Source of the DNA: an uncultured Oscillospiraceae bacterium
GTDB taxonomy: Bacteria; Bacillota; Clostridia; Oscillospirales; Oscillospiraceae
Direction of reading: 5' to 3'
DNA length: 14,317 nucleotides
Assembly (NCBI GenBank): GCA_934643765.1
Contig: CAKUCT010000027.1
Location: forward strand, 1 to 14,317
Shown here: piece by piece, positions 8,401 through 13,225 of the stretch
Position numbering within the stretch: position 1 is the first letter of the stretch
Layout: each line of letters begins with the position of its first letter
The notes under the pieces: generated by a model
What the model was told of the DNA's origin: nothing
The model's database searches: none
What the model saw: only the letters and a program-made list of their open reading frames with translations
Made by a program: the position numbers and the translations under genes

Positions 8401-11400
8401 TCATCAAAGTAGTTGAGCTTCTTCTGCGGGTCTGTTTCAGCGTTAAACGCCGCAAGCTCATCTCCGCTCAGCGCCTGGAACTGCGCCGCCTGGCGCCAGA
8501 TCGAGATCACATAGCCGCCCGCGTTCTGCGCGGCATCCCATTTCAGAACGCTCGTCGCCATCGGGACGATGTCCATCGGCAGGCCCGTATCGTCCAGCGT
8601 CACGGTGTCCTGCGTCACAAATTCCACGTTCTCCGCCGGGGTGTAGCTGCCGGGCTCTTCGGCCGCCTGCGCCTTCTGCCAGGCGAGAATCGGGATGCTC
8701 TTGTTGACGCCGGAGACGATTTTCCAGTTCGTCTCGCCGAGCTTTGCCAGCAGATCGCCCTGCATCTGCGCGAGCGTCATGCCGGTTGCTTCTCCAGAGC
8801 GATCAGTTGCCGAGCCGATCAGATAATAGCAGTTTTTAAACGTGCTGTATGCACTGTTGGTCAGAGTGCCAAATTTTGTCTCGCTGCCGCCCTGAACCGT
8901 TCCAAGGTTATAGCAGTTCTCTGCGTTGCCACTGCCGCCAATCAGGCCGCCCGCATAGCTGTCAGATGTAATCGTGCCTGCATTATAACTGTTGAGAATA
9001 TTCGCGGTCCCATTGAAAGAGCCAACAATACCGCCCGCACGGTTATAACTGGTATTACCTGTCGCTGTGACATTGCCTGTGTTATAGCAGTTTGTGACGG
9101 TGTAATCTGAACCGGAAGTGAACTTATTGCCGATAATGCCGCCAGCGTTTTCTCCACTCGTGACCGCCGCTTCATTGCCGCAATTTTTCAGCGTGATCGT
9201 GTCCTTTGCCTTCGCGACAATGCCGCCCGCATTCGACGTGCCGGAGACGCTGCCCTTGACGACCAGATTGGAAATCTCCGCTTTCTTCGTCACGCCGAAC
9301 AGGCCCGCATTTTCTGTGCCTGTGACGCTCAGGCCGGAAATGGTATAGCCCTTGCCGTCAAACGAGCCGCTGAACTCGTGGAAGTCCGCGCCGATCGGCG
9401 TCCAGGCTGCGCCGCCAAGGTCAATGTCCTGCGTCAGCTCGGCATAAATGGCCGTGACGGTACTTGCCCCGTTGACCTTCGTGCTGAGCCAGATCAAATT
9501 CTCCTTGCTCGAAATCAGATAGGGTGCTTCTTCGGTGCCCTTGCCCGCGGGGGCGTTCTCGTCGGGTTTTTCCGTTTCCTGCAGCGTCACGGTCAGCGCG
9601 TTTGTCTGGCCTTCGCCGACGGTAATGCTGCCGGTCTGCGTTTCATAGCCCTCGGCCGAAACGGTGTATTTATATGTGCCCTCGGAGAGAGTGAAGGTCC
9701 AGACTGCGCCATCGTGCGTGCCGGTCTGCCCCTCGATCTCGACGGCAGCCGTCTCGGGGCTGACCGTAATCGTCACGGTGTAGCTCTTTACCTCGAAGTT
9801 CAAGACGGGATAGCCGTCGTTCTTGCCTGCAGGAGCCTTTTGGAACGCGCTCTGCAGCGCCTCCGGCACGGCCTTGAGGTCAGCTTCGGAAATTGCCGTT
9901 GCATTGCTGTCCGCTGTCAAACTTTCCAAATAAAACAGGTTGTTCAGCTTGGTAGAGCTACTCTTACCGACAATAGCAGCAGCTTCATTGTTTCCAATGA
10001 TCTTGCCTGTTGTATAACAGTTCTGCAGTGTTACTGGGGTGGTAGATATATACGCGGCGATGCCGCCTATTTTCCAGCCTCCACCTTCAATCGTACCGCG
10101 GTTGTAGCAATTTTCGATGACAATCGCACCATCCACCTTGCCAACAAGGCCGCCAACGCAGTTACCGGTACTCTTGATCTCTGCCAAGTTTACACAGTTC
10201 CGAACTGCTTTTGTTGTGCTGCTGCTATAGCCGCCATATACTTGGCCAGCAATACCGCCGACATTCTGCGCACCTGTAACCTTAACTTGATTGATGCAGT
10301 TTTCAACAACACCAGACGTTCCATTAAAATATCCGACAATACCGCCGACAGCAGCATCGGCAGTCACTGTAACTTCCCCCGCAACCGTCAGATTCTGAAT
10401 TGTGCCGCCGTCAACCACTCCAAACAGTCCGAAATAACCGCTGGAATTATTTCCAATCACGTTCAGGTTCTTGATCGTATGGCCGTTTCCGTCAAAGCTG
10501 CCTGAGAAAGCATAGGTGGAATACCCGTATTTAATTCCAATCGGCGTCCATGCGATACCGGCAAGATCAATGTCGTTATCCAGCACTACAGAAGCGTTTT
10601 TAAGTTTGCTGCTGGATTTGTTCACTTCGTTTGCAAACCAGACCAGCTCTGCGGCCTGCGTAAAGTGATACACGCCGCTCGCGTCCGGCGAAGGAATCTT
10701 GGTCATCGGGATTGCGACCGTCCGGGCCTCGTCCGCCGCAAGCGCGGTCAGATCGATCGTGCCGCTGGCCTCAGCGTAGTTGTCGCTCGTAAAGGTCCAG
10801 GTGTAGCTCTTCCCGGCGTAAAGCTCGTAGACGTTCTCGCTCTTCGGCGAGACCGTCACATAGCCGGACTTCACGGTAAGCTTGGCGTTCGCCGCGTCGG
10901 AGGCATAGCTGAACGTGACGGTTGCGAGCTTCCGCTTTGTAAGCCACACGGTTTCCGTTGTATCCGCCCGGCTGACCGTGACAGAGCCGTCCGTCTTGTC
11001 TTCATAGGCGTTCATGCCGGTCACGGTGTAGGTATACGTGCCGCTCGGAACGGTGCAGGTGTTGTTTGTCACCTTCTGCGCCGTGCCGCCTGCATTCTTT
11101 ACGCTGATTTTGGCGTCCGACGCATCGCTGGGCAATTCGAATTTCAGCGTGTAGGTCTTCGCTTCCAGCGAGATGGTCTGCTCGACGTCCTTATTTCTGA
11201 CCGTAATGGTGCCGGACGCGGACTTGTAGTCCAGCGCGTCCTCGCCCTGCGGCTCGACACTGTAGGCATATGTATCGGCCTTCACGGTAAACTTGTACTT
11301 GCCGTCTGTGCTGACGGTCTGCTTTTCTCCATCCCACGTCAGCAACGCCGTTTCCGGTATAACCGTCAGATTGACATCGTAGGTCGCGTCGGGGTCTGTA

Positions 11401-12509
11401 ACCGCGCCAGACAGGCCGTCAACATCAGAATTATAGCCCTTTGCATTATCTGTATCATTGTATGTGCAATTCTTAAATGTGCTGCTGCCGTTCTTATCGT
11501 AAGAAAATCCGTAAGCATTGGATTTGTTTTTAGCCGTAACTATACCGCTCGCGCTGCAGTTCGTAAAAATGCGGTCATACGTGTTGTAACCGCAGCCGAG
11601 GAATCCACCTGCATATCCGACCGCTATGGTAACATTACCCTCAGCTGAACAATTCGTTGCCGTCAAATTCTTAATTGTGTAGCCAATTAGACCGCCAACA
11701 TAAGGACTACCACTTTTAATTGTACTACTAACATTTCCCGTACTATGGCAATCTTCAAGCACCATATCGGCTACAGCGTAGCCAATCAGGCCACCAACTT
11801 GCGTATTAGAAAATTTTGTCGATGTATTCTTTACATCAGCAGACGACGTACAGTTTTTGATTGTCACCGTTCCACTGCCAGACACCTTGCCAACCAGAGC
11901 TGCAGTTGGATTCGAAGCAGCCGTTGAACTAACGCTTCCGGTAAGTTTTACATTCTGAATAGTTGCATTACCGCTCACTTCGGAAAATAGTCCAACATTT
12001 ATTGAAGCTGTATTAGCAATGGCAAGCTCAATCGTATAGTTATCACTATTGCCGTCAAATGTCCCCGTAAATGTACCCGCATACGGCGTGGTAATCTTAA
12101 TATTTGCTGCCAAGCGGTATTTTCCGCTCGCGCTCATTCCGGCAAAACCAGCCGCTGTCACAATCAGCGTATAGCCTTCGTCATCCACATCGCCGTCCGC
12201 CGCAAACAGCGACACGCCGCTTTTCGCCGCAGGCGCGTCCTGCGTCTGGGGGAGCGCCTCCGTTGTCTGCTCCGGCTCTTCGCCGGGCGCTTCGTTTTTT
12301 TCCGCCCCAGTCTGCTCCGGCTGTTCGGGCTGCGCCGGAACCTCCGGTGTTTGCTCCGTGTCCTGCGCGCCGCCCTCCTGCAGCACTTCGCCCGCCTGCG
12401 CGGGGAGCGTGCTGCTCAGTGCGTCCGCGTCCGCCGCCAGAATGTTGAGCGGCAGCACGCCGATCACCATCACAAGCGCCAGAAACAGACTGATGATCCG
12501 TTTTTTCAT
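2412..12509 (-). CDS. Giant SLH-anchored GLUG-repeat surface protein with toroid and two DUF4430 domains
   Basis: This 3365-residue protein is exported and wall-anchored. Residues 1-26 are a signal peptide and 27-98 an acidic Pro/Glu/Gln linker. GLUG solenoid blocks lie at about 107-355, 612-865, 985-1280, 1595-1950 and 2084-2400. PEGA-like beta domains lie at 376-605 and 907-979, and a fibronectin-III-like plus helical spacer at 1281-1590. DUF4430 domains are at 1957-2066 and 2968-3089, an Ig-like region at about 2445-2545, and an alpha/alpha-toroid at 2557-2855. A helical FIVAR-like spacer (2856-2967), a beta repeat (3108-3178) and three SLH repeats (3182-3362) complete it. Toroid followed by DUF4430 is the order seen in intrinsic factor and transcobalamin, suggesting corrinoid or other small-ligand binding; the solenoids would act as a long stalk or adhesin. 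The start has AGGAG eight bases upstream. A probable B12 riboswitch and two terminators precede it, and a second toroid-SLH gene follows. Domain calls are by eye; function is inferred. Confidence 0.93.
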   Translation of the reverse strand: MKKRIISLFLALVMVIGVLPLNILAADADALSSTLPAQAGEVLQEGGAQDTEQTPEVPAQPEQPEQTGAEKNEAPGEEPEQTTEALPQTQDAPAAKSGVSLFAADGDVDDEGYTLIVTAAGFAGMSASGKYRLAANIKITTPYAGTFTGTFDGNSDNYTIELAIANTASINVGLFSEVSGNATIQNVKLTGSVSSTAASNPTAALVGKVSGSGTVTIKNCTSSADVKNTSTKFSNTQVGGLIGYAVADMVLEDCHSTGNVSSTIKSGSPYVGGLIGYTIKNLTATNCSAEGNVTIAVGYAGGFLGCGYNTYDRIFTNCSASGIVTAKNKSNAYGFSYDKNGSSTFKNCTYNDTDNAKGYNSDVDGLSGAVTDPDATYDVNLTVIPETALLTWDGEKQTVSTDGKYKFTVKADTYAYSVEPQGEDALDYKSASGTITVRNKDVEQTISLEAKTYTLKFELPSDASDAKISVKNAGGTAQKVTNNTCTVPSGTYTYTVTGMNAYEDKTDGSVTVSRADTTETVWLTKRKLATVTFSYASDAANAKLTVKSGYVTVSPKSENVYELYAGKSYTWTFTSDNYAEASGTIDLTALAADEARTVAIPMTKIPSPDASGVYHFTQAAELVWFANEVNKSSSKLKNASVVLDNDIDLAGIAWTPIGIKYGYSTYAFSGSFDGNGHTIKNLNVIGNNSSGYFGLFGVVDGGTIQNLTVAGEVTVTADAAVGGIVGYFNGTSGVVENCINQVKVTGAQNVGGIAGQVYGGYSSSTTKAVRNCVNLAEIKSTGNCVGGLVGKVDGAIVIENCYNRGTIEGGGWKIGGIAAYISTTPVTLQNCYTTGKIIGNNEAAAIVGKSSSTKLNNLFYLESLTADSNATAISEADLKAVPEALQSAFQKAPAGKNDGYPVLNFEVKSYTVTITVSPETAAVEIEGQTGTHDGAVWTFTLSEGTYKYTVSAEGYETQTGSITVGEGQTNALTVTLQETEKPDENAPAGKGTEEAPYLISSKENLIWLSTKVNGASTVTAIYAELTQDIDLGGAAWTPIGADFHEFSGSFDGKGYTISGLSVTGTENAGLFGVTKKAEISNLVVKGSVSGTSNAGGIVAKAKDTITLKNCGNEAAVTSGENAGGIIGNKFTSGSDYTVTNCYNTGNVTATGNTSYNRAGGIVGSFNGTANILNSYNAGTITSDSYAGGLIGGSGNAENCYNLGTVQGGSETKFGTLTNSAYSTFKNCYYLIGSATDRSGEATGMTLAQMQGDLLAKLGETNWKIVSGVNKSIPILAWQKAQAAEEPGSYTPAENVEFVTQDTVTLDDTGLPMDIVPMATSVLKWDAAQNAGGYVISIWRQAAQFQALSGDELAAFNAETDPQKKLNYFDEQIVIDKLTDSEQAVLAKLDDAVQAATQKADIHAAQAARAAFLCGKLAEKNLTPGYSALALQKTGELAVGLDVTQADCAALLETEGVYYAAVSVKDENGTYKLPTQEEVEQTIAGWQQPYNRLQAVQNLRWDGAVARWDAKSGFTADDAYLVYIYTTENGEYGNVTFQVLEGTATSLDCRNVFAVDKDYVFTVTAVPGLEYEIRTGLTDSWESAYSTIYSTSSSAGGEWVEISTPEQWMDLANIPDEFVIPGDQSSGSRQALEWSKNYKLTADLDFSTLTADYTGKTLSVGNVTNRFTGQLDGDGHKITGLSVSMGDSGLFNYVGATGKVSNLTIENANMNIGDNGALLVHNNYGTIENCALINCKINADTGSVIAPVASRNYGVIRECYVQGGSLTANGTRNTGHGGFVGANEKGGRISFCWTSMDVTSKGRYAGGFAGYGYGASGNQATITDCFALGNVTADSYSGGFLGRSVYENNVYTNCYAAGTVTTTGPNGNGFAGGNDPDSSFQYDQGGADSDDNQIVNCYFVSDTASEENFGAKPITSADAKLDAFVTKLGSGSWTRDESKNDGLPYLKSVKAPEKTTTSKITVTIALTKYDKQTYNFSQMGTDISVTMDSDGNTRVVDLMDAAQEQHLLSYGYTTSAEYGRYIHTINDYTVEAPDGWMFTINDKRSNYGASLATVKDGDRVLWYEGTTENGFIGPKWDERNAPAVTWTLIASVADLQALAQSTDDTVLAKNYRVTADLDLTGVSFGGIGSAEHPFTGIFDGQSKQIKNAAITGTQNVGFFNVIKGATIKNVQLVNVNVSGQTNVGGLVGASQAVLNKQDLSQNIAGLIGNCAVRGSVSGQTKVGGLVGLNGGQYDNDTGFSIASAVNSSSFTGTVAGTGDTIGGLVGANDGAITDSFAAGEVAAENCNVVGGLAGSNNAASSRIYRSHADVQVTGKENVGGFAGSSTGDVRDSYSLGNVTGSGYVGGFAGSISAAKTVASAGTVTVTGSSASGYAGGFAGSLGGTIVGIDSQIAVKNFYGNCEKADGTLFPPIGNMSKYTTSEAAKQVLENAKLETWPSVCEKMKALFDVTLVNPGTELSKYASTIIVPGTAEAGSVIDTLLSGQTLSNGCTAAFTTESEYLTGGASLKLQKKNETGSALQASVTVTVSDGRGHSASKTITVAIAKAEAQPEQPDQTETLAAQMMHTIAKASTTNEDPWMVMDMIAYAKLADSQARTYAGDAAAAALTALAQAPTSNAASDRAKIEIIMAALGKDTTALGSSKINNASALRGLNMADVPSYTAPYVLLADMQGNVQLTAAQKKTLITTLKTAAGDDGMFYYSTVYEGVTYTGIDADTAGATLAALWRFYQTNSDAKALVDKILANAGKYLDANGSFGNANTDAMMIVGLVAAGRDPYSVKNETTGKNLVQGLMSYANESHTKFQYYGEDNALATEQGFRALVALAKSKSGAYNIYDYSANRTPSSAELVEALIDAIGTVSESSGAQIRDARESYNNLTPAEKSQVSNLAKLEKAEQEYAKLLADHKSKLKQELRTEYDSYDESKYSQAARKKLQEAYNKGISRIDAATTCEAANAEFEEAVRAMKEVKAGDITVSFRLIGDTNHGSGAHDEYITWITTTEYSLAQNATVADLFSEAASDAGLRSVGLTSGYISTIYAPSVLGGYSLGEFDNGKNSGWMYTVNNTRAKVGIKEYTLKDGDKVVFYYVDDYTTSSSYPYAADISPETYVRDKLGKIVTCGAHGSVSPTLKLTDLGTDVTFTFKPDNGYRVKNVKVDGKDLGPIETYTYKNLTVSSRIVVEFTDGTLPFDDVRSSDWFYDDVVYVYNEGLFNGTSATRFSPNAPMTRAMLVTVLYRLEGQPSVTGRSGFADVVIGSYYEDAVTWAANNGVVNGTRASTFSPDALVTREQMAAILYRYAQAKKYSVTASSALTSFRDADSVSAYAVSAMQWVVAESLINGASGSLMPTGSATRAQVAAILHRFVTNVAGKK
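2424..2966 (-). other. Three SLH repeats of the giant protein
   Basis: Residues 3182-3362. Repeats open with FDDV, FADV and FRDA and carry TRAM, TREQ and TRAQ at the cell-wall-polymer binding position. They anchor the C-terminus to the wall. Confidence 0.95.
2976..3188 (-). other. Beta repeat before the SLH anchor
   Basis: Residues 3108-3178. The pattern FKPDNGYRVKNVKVDGKDLG followed by TYTYKNLTVSSRIVVEF is the common bacterial surface beta-grasp-like repeat that acts as a spacer. Confidence 0.7.
3243..3608 (-). other. DUF4430 domain B of the giant protein
   Basis: Residues 2968-3089. It has the signature NSGWMYTVNNTRAKVGIKEY followed by LKDGDKVVFYYVDDY. Being downstream of the toroid, it completes the domain order of intrinsic factor. 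Confidence 0.88.
3609..3944 (-). other. Helical FIVAR-like spacer
   Basis: Residues 2856-2967. Charged heptad-like helices (LTPAEKSQVSNLAKLEKAEQ, then LQEAYNKGISRIDAA) link the toroid to DUF4430 domain B. Confidence 0.6.
3945..4841 (-). other. Alpha/alpha-toroid domain of the giant protein (intrinsic-factor-like)
   Basis: Residues 2557-2855. Helical repeats carry TGIDADTAGATLAAL (2709-2723), ANGSFGNANTDAMMIVGLVA (2750-2769) and ATEQGFRALVAL (2811-2822). Thr-Asp/Ala-Met-Ala type helices of this sort occur in the N-terminal barrel of cobalamin-binding proteins and in prenyltransferase-like toroids. Confidence 0.7.
5310..6260 (-). repeat. GLUG solenoid block 5
   Basis: Residues 2084-2400. This block has the most regular spacing of VGGLVGA, IGGLVGA, VGGFAGS and AGGFAGS cores. 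The turn position that is Cys in the other blocks is mostly Ser here. Confidence 0.9.
6312..6641 (-). other. DUF4430 domain A of the giant protein
   Basis: Residues 1957-2066. The signature GWMFTINDKRSNYGAS is followed by KDGDRVLWYE. This is the fold of the C-terminal beta domain of intrinsic factor and transcobalamin. Unusually it sits between two GLUG solenoids, about 490 residues before the toroid. Confidence 0.75.
6660..7727 (-). repeat. GLUG solenoid block 4
   Basis: Residues 1595-1950. The head is FTGQLDGDGHKITGLSV, followed by GGFVGA, AGGFAGY and SGGFLGR cores with TDCFALGNV and TNCYAAGTV turns. Confidence 0.9.
7740..8669 (-). other. Fibronectin-III-like and helical spacer region
   Basis: Residues 1281-1590. 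Beta segments around WDAAQNAGGYVISIW (1324-1338) and LRWDGAVARWDAKSG (1498-1512) look like fibronectin-III strands. An Ala-rich helical insert (about 1375-1415) lies between them. No ligand-binding motif was recognised. Confidence 0.45.
8670..9557 (-). repeat. GLUG solenoid block 3
   Basis: Residues 985-1280. The head is FSGSFDGKGYTISGLSV, followed by AGGIVAK, AGGIIGN, AGGIVGS and AGGLIGG cores with NCYNTGNV and NSYNAGTI turns. Confidence 0.9.
9573..9791 (-). other. PEGA-like domain between solenoid blocks 2 and 3
   Basis: Residues 907-979, with the characteristic LSEGTYKYTVSAEGYETQTG hairpin and a VTLQE end. Confidence 0.7.
9915..10676 (-). repeat. GLUG solenoid block 2
   Basis: Residues 612-865. 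The head is FSGSFDGNGHTIKNLNV, followed by VGGIVGY, VGGIAGQ and VGGLVGK cores with ENCIN, RNCVN and ENCYN turns. Confidence 0.9.
10695..11384 (-). other. Three PEGA-like small beta domains
   Basis: Residues 376-605. Three units of about 75 residues carry the pattern of a strand, a GTYTYTVTG-like hairpin and a SGTITV or DGSVTV ending, typical of PEGA-type surface spacers. Confidence 0.55.
11445..12191 (-). repeat. GLUG solenoid block 1
   Basis: Residues 107-355. The block head GTFTGTFDGNSDNYTI is followed by repeats with VGGLIGY and YAGGFLG cores and NCSAEGNV-type turns. The DNA is AT-richer than the rest of the gene. Confidence 0.85.
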
Positions 12510-12566
12510 GGTCTTTGCTCCTTTTCTTTTTATGTATGGCCGTAAAGCCCTTGCGGGCGGATACGC

Positions 12567-12596
12567 AAAAAAACTGCCGCTTTTTCAAGCGGCAGT
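12567..12596 (-). terminator. Intrinsic terminator 2 in the giant gene's leader
   Basis: ACTGCCGCTT (12573-12582) pairs perfectly with AAGCGGCAGT (12587-12596) around a four-base loop. On the minus strand a run of seven T (12573-12567) follows. It lies about 58 bases before the start codon, so transcription must be allowed past it for the gene to be expressed. Confidence 0.9.
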
Positions 12597-12601
12597 CTGC
12601 A

Positions 12602-12688
12602 TCAAAACAAAAAGCACACCGCTCCTATAGGAACCGTGTGCTTCCAATCCTCAACATACAGGTAGAGCTCGTCCTGAAATGTCTTCAT
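12602..12688 (-). CDS. Possible 28-residue leader peptide
   Basis: A short frame begins MKTFQDELYLYVEDW and ends in a hydrophobic AVCFLF before a TGA in the T-run of terminator 1. AGGG lies about 10 bases upstream of its ATG. The terminator stem is inside its last codons, so ribosomes on it would disturb the hairpin. No homologue is recognised. It could be a leader peptide, a real small protein, or chance. Confidence 0.25.
   Translation of the reverse strand: MKTFQDELYLYVEDWKHTVPIGAVCFLF
12604..12643 (-). terminator. Intrinsic terminator 1, likely riboswitch expression platform
   Basis: AAGCACAC on the minus strand (12643-12636) pairs with GTGTGCTT (12619-12612), with an inner TCC/GGA stem. 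It is followed by TTTTTGTTTT. It lies about 70 bases downstream of the riboswitch core, a usual place for a switchable terminator. Confidence 0.75.
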
Positions 12689-12713
12689 CCTTTCATGTCC
12701 CTGTTCTCAGGCG

Positions 12714-12952
12714 CATGCAGACAGCAATTCTTCTGACTTGCAATCTGGAAAACAGCTCTGTTTTCCGCGTCCGTTTCCTACCTTCTCGCATGGGTTGGCC
12801 CCATACAATGACTACCTTTCGGTCACACAGCGCACGGCTGCTTCGGAACGGCCTCTTGCTCACAGCTCCGGTCGAGTGGGTTTTGAATCCCTTTCTTTTT
12901 TCATCGCAGGCTGTGCAGGCACAACCTACGATTACACGTCTTCGGATGCATG
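12714..12952 (-). promoter_or_regulatory. Probable cobalamin (B12) riboswitch, divergent variant
   Basis: Read on the minus strand, the conserved pieces of the B12 aptamer appear in order. They are AAAGGGATTCAAAACCC (12894-12878), GAGCTGTGAGC (12868-12858), GTCATTG (12812-12806, for GCCACTG), an ATGGG/CCCAT hairpin (12805-12789), CGAGAAGG (12788-12781, for GGGAAGG), a GGAAAACA/TGTTTTCC hairpin (12766-12747) and AAGTCAGAAGA (12739-12729, for AAGTCAGGAGA). A 13-bp hairpin (12932-12903) precedes the core, and CATGCA (12952-12947) can pair with TGCATG (12719-12714) to close the whole element. Such riboswitches fold on adenosyl- or other cobalamins and shut off downstream genes. The call is by eye and several positions deviate from the consensus. 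Confidence 0.7.
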
Positions 12953-12990
12953 TTATGAACTTGTCGTTTTTTCGCACAGGCAGAAACCAT

Positions 12991-13018
12991 TGCTGCCCGA
13001 AGGTCCCTTCGGGCAGCA
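12991..13018. repeat. Strong inverted repeat (13-bp stem)
   Basis: TGCTGCCCGAAGG (12991-13003) is followed by TC and its perfect complement (13006-13018). No T-run follows on either strand, so it is not a normal terminator. It would lie near the 5' end of the giant gene's transcript. Confidence 0.85.
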
Positions 13019-13035
13019 CAAAGGCGCGCCTTTGT
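13018..13035. repeat. Perfect 18-bp palindrome
   Basis: ACAAAGGCGCGCCTTTGT is fully self-complementary. It directly abuts the preceding inverted repeat and lies just downstream of the predicted minus-strand transcription start. It could be an operator or, in RNA, a second 5' hairpin. Confidence 0.85.
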
Positions 13036-13055
13036 ACGAAAATTTTTCCATGCAC

Positions 13056-13084
13056 AATATACAACAATTCCCGTCAAAACGCAA
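13056..13084 (-). promoter_or_regulatory. Predicted promoter for the riboswitch and giant surface-protein gene
   Basis: On the minus strand TTGCGT (13084-13079) and TATATT (13061-13056) are separated by 17 bases. Transcription would start near 13049 and give a leader of about 540 bases. The -10 has one mismatch; the -35 is weaker. Confidence 0.5.
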
Positions 13085-13135
13085 GCAATATTTTGTGATT
13101 TCGACCACATTTTTCCATCAGCTATGTACCCCGTG

Positions 13136-13149
13136 CATTGCATGCAATG
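13136..13149. promoter_or_regulatory. 14-bp palindrome, candidate operator
   Basis: CATTGCATGCAATG is perfectly palindromic. It ends 12 bases before the -35 box of the aldo/keto reductase promoter and lies between the two divergent promoters, a typical place for a dimeric regulator. Confidence 0.45.
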
Positions 13150-13161
13150 ACCGGCAGGCAT

Positions 13162-13190
13162 TTGACAGCTTCCCTCCGATTCATTAGAAT
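13162..13190 (+). promoter_or_regulatory. Sigma-A-type promoter of the aldo/keto reductase gene
   Basis: Perfect TTGACA (13162-13167), a 17-base spacer and TAGAAT (13185-13190). Transcription would start near 13197, 29 bases before the ATG at 13226. This rules out translation starts upstream of the promoter. Confidence 0.9.
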
Positions 13191-13225
13191 AAAACTATCT
13201 TTTACTATTTGGGAGGAACCGGAAT

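Noticed and set aside
7485..9110. 541-codon open frame on the plus strand
   Set aside because: Same reason: low-information composition opposite GLUG blocks 3 and 4, and no start signals.
12830..12860. Resemblance to signal-recognition-particle RNA (TTCCGAAGCAGCC)
   Set aside because: The GGAAG tetraloop region and its flanking stem are missing, and the surrounding boxes fit a B12 riboswitch far better.
13138..13225. Upstream start for the aldo/keto reductase that would avoid the frame break
   Set aside because: It lies before the TTGACA/TAGAAT promoter, has no ribosome-binding site, and its first 41 residues are unlike the family, whereas the ATG at 13226 gives the conserved N-terminus.
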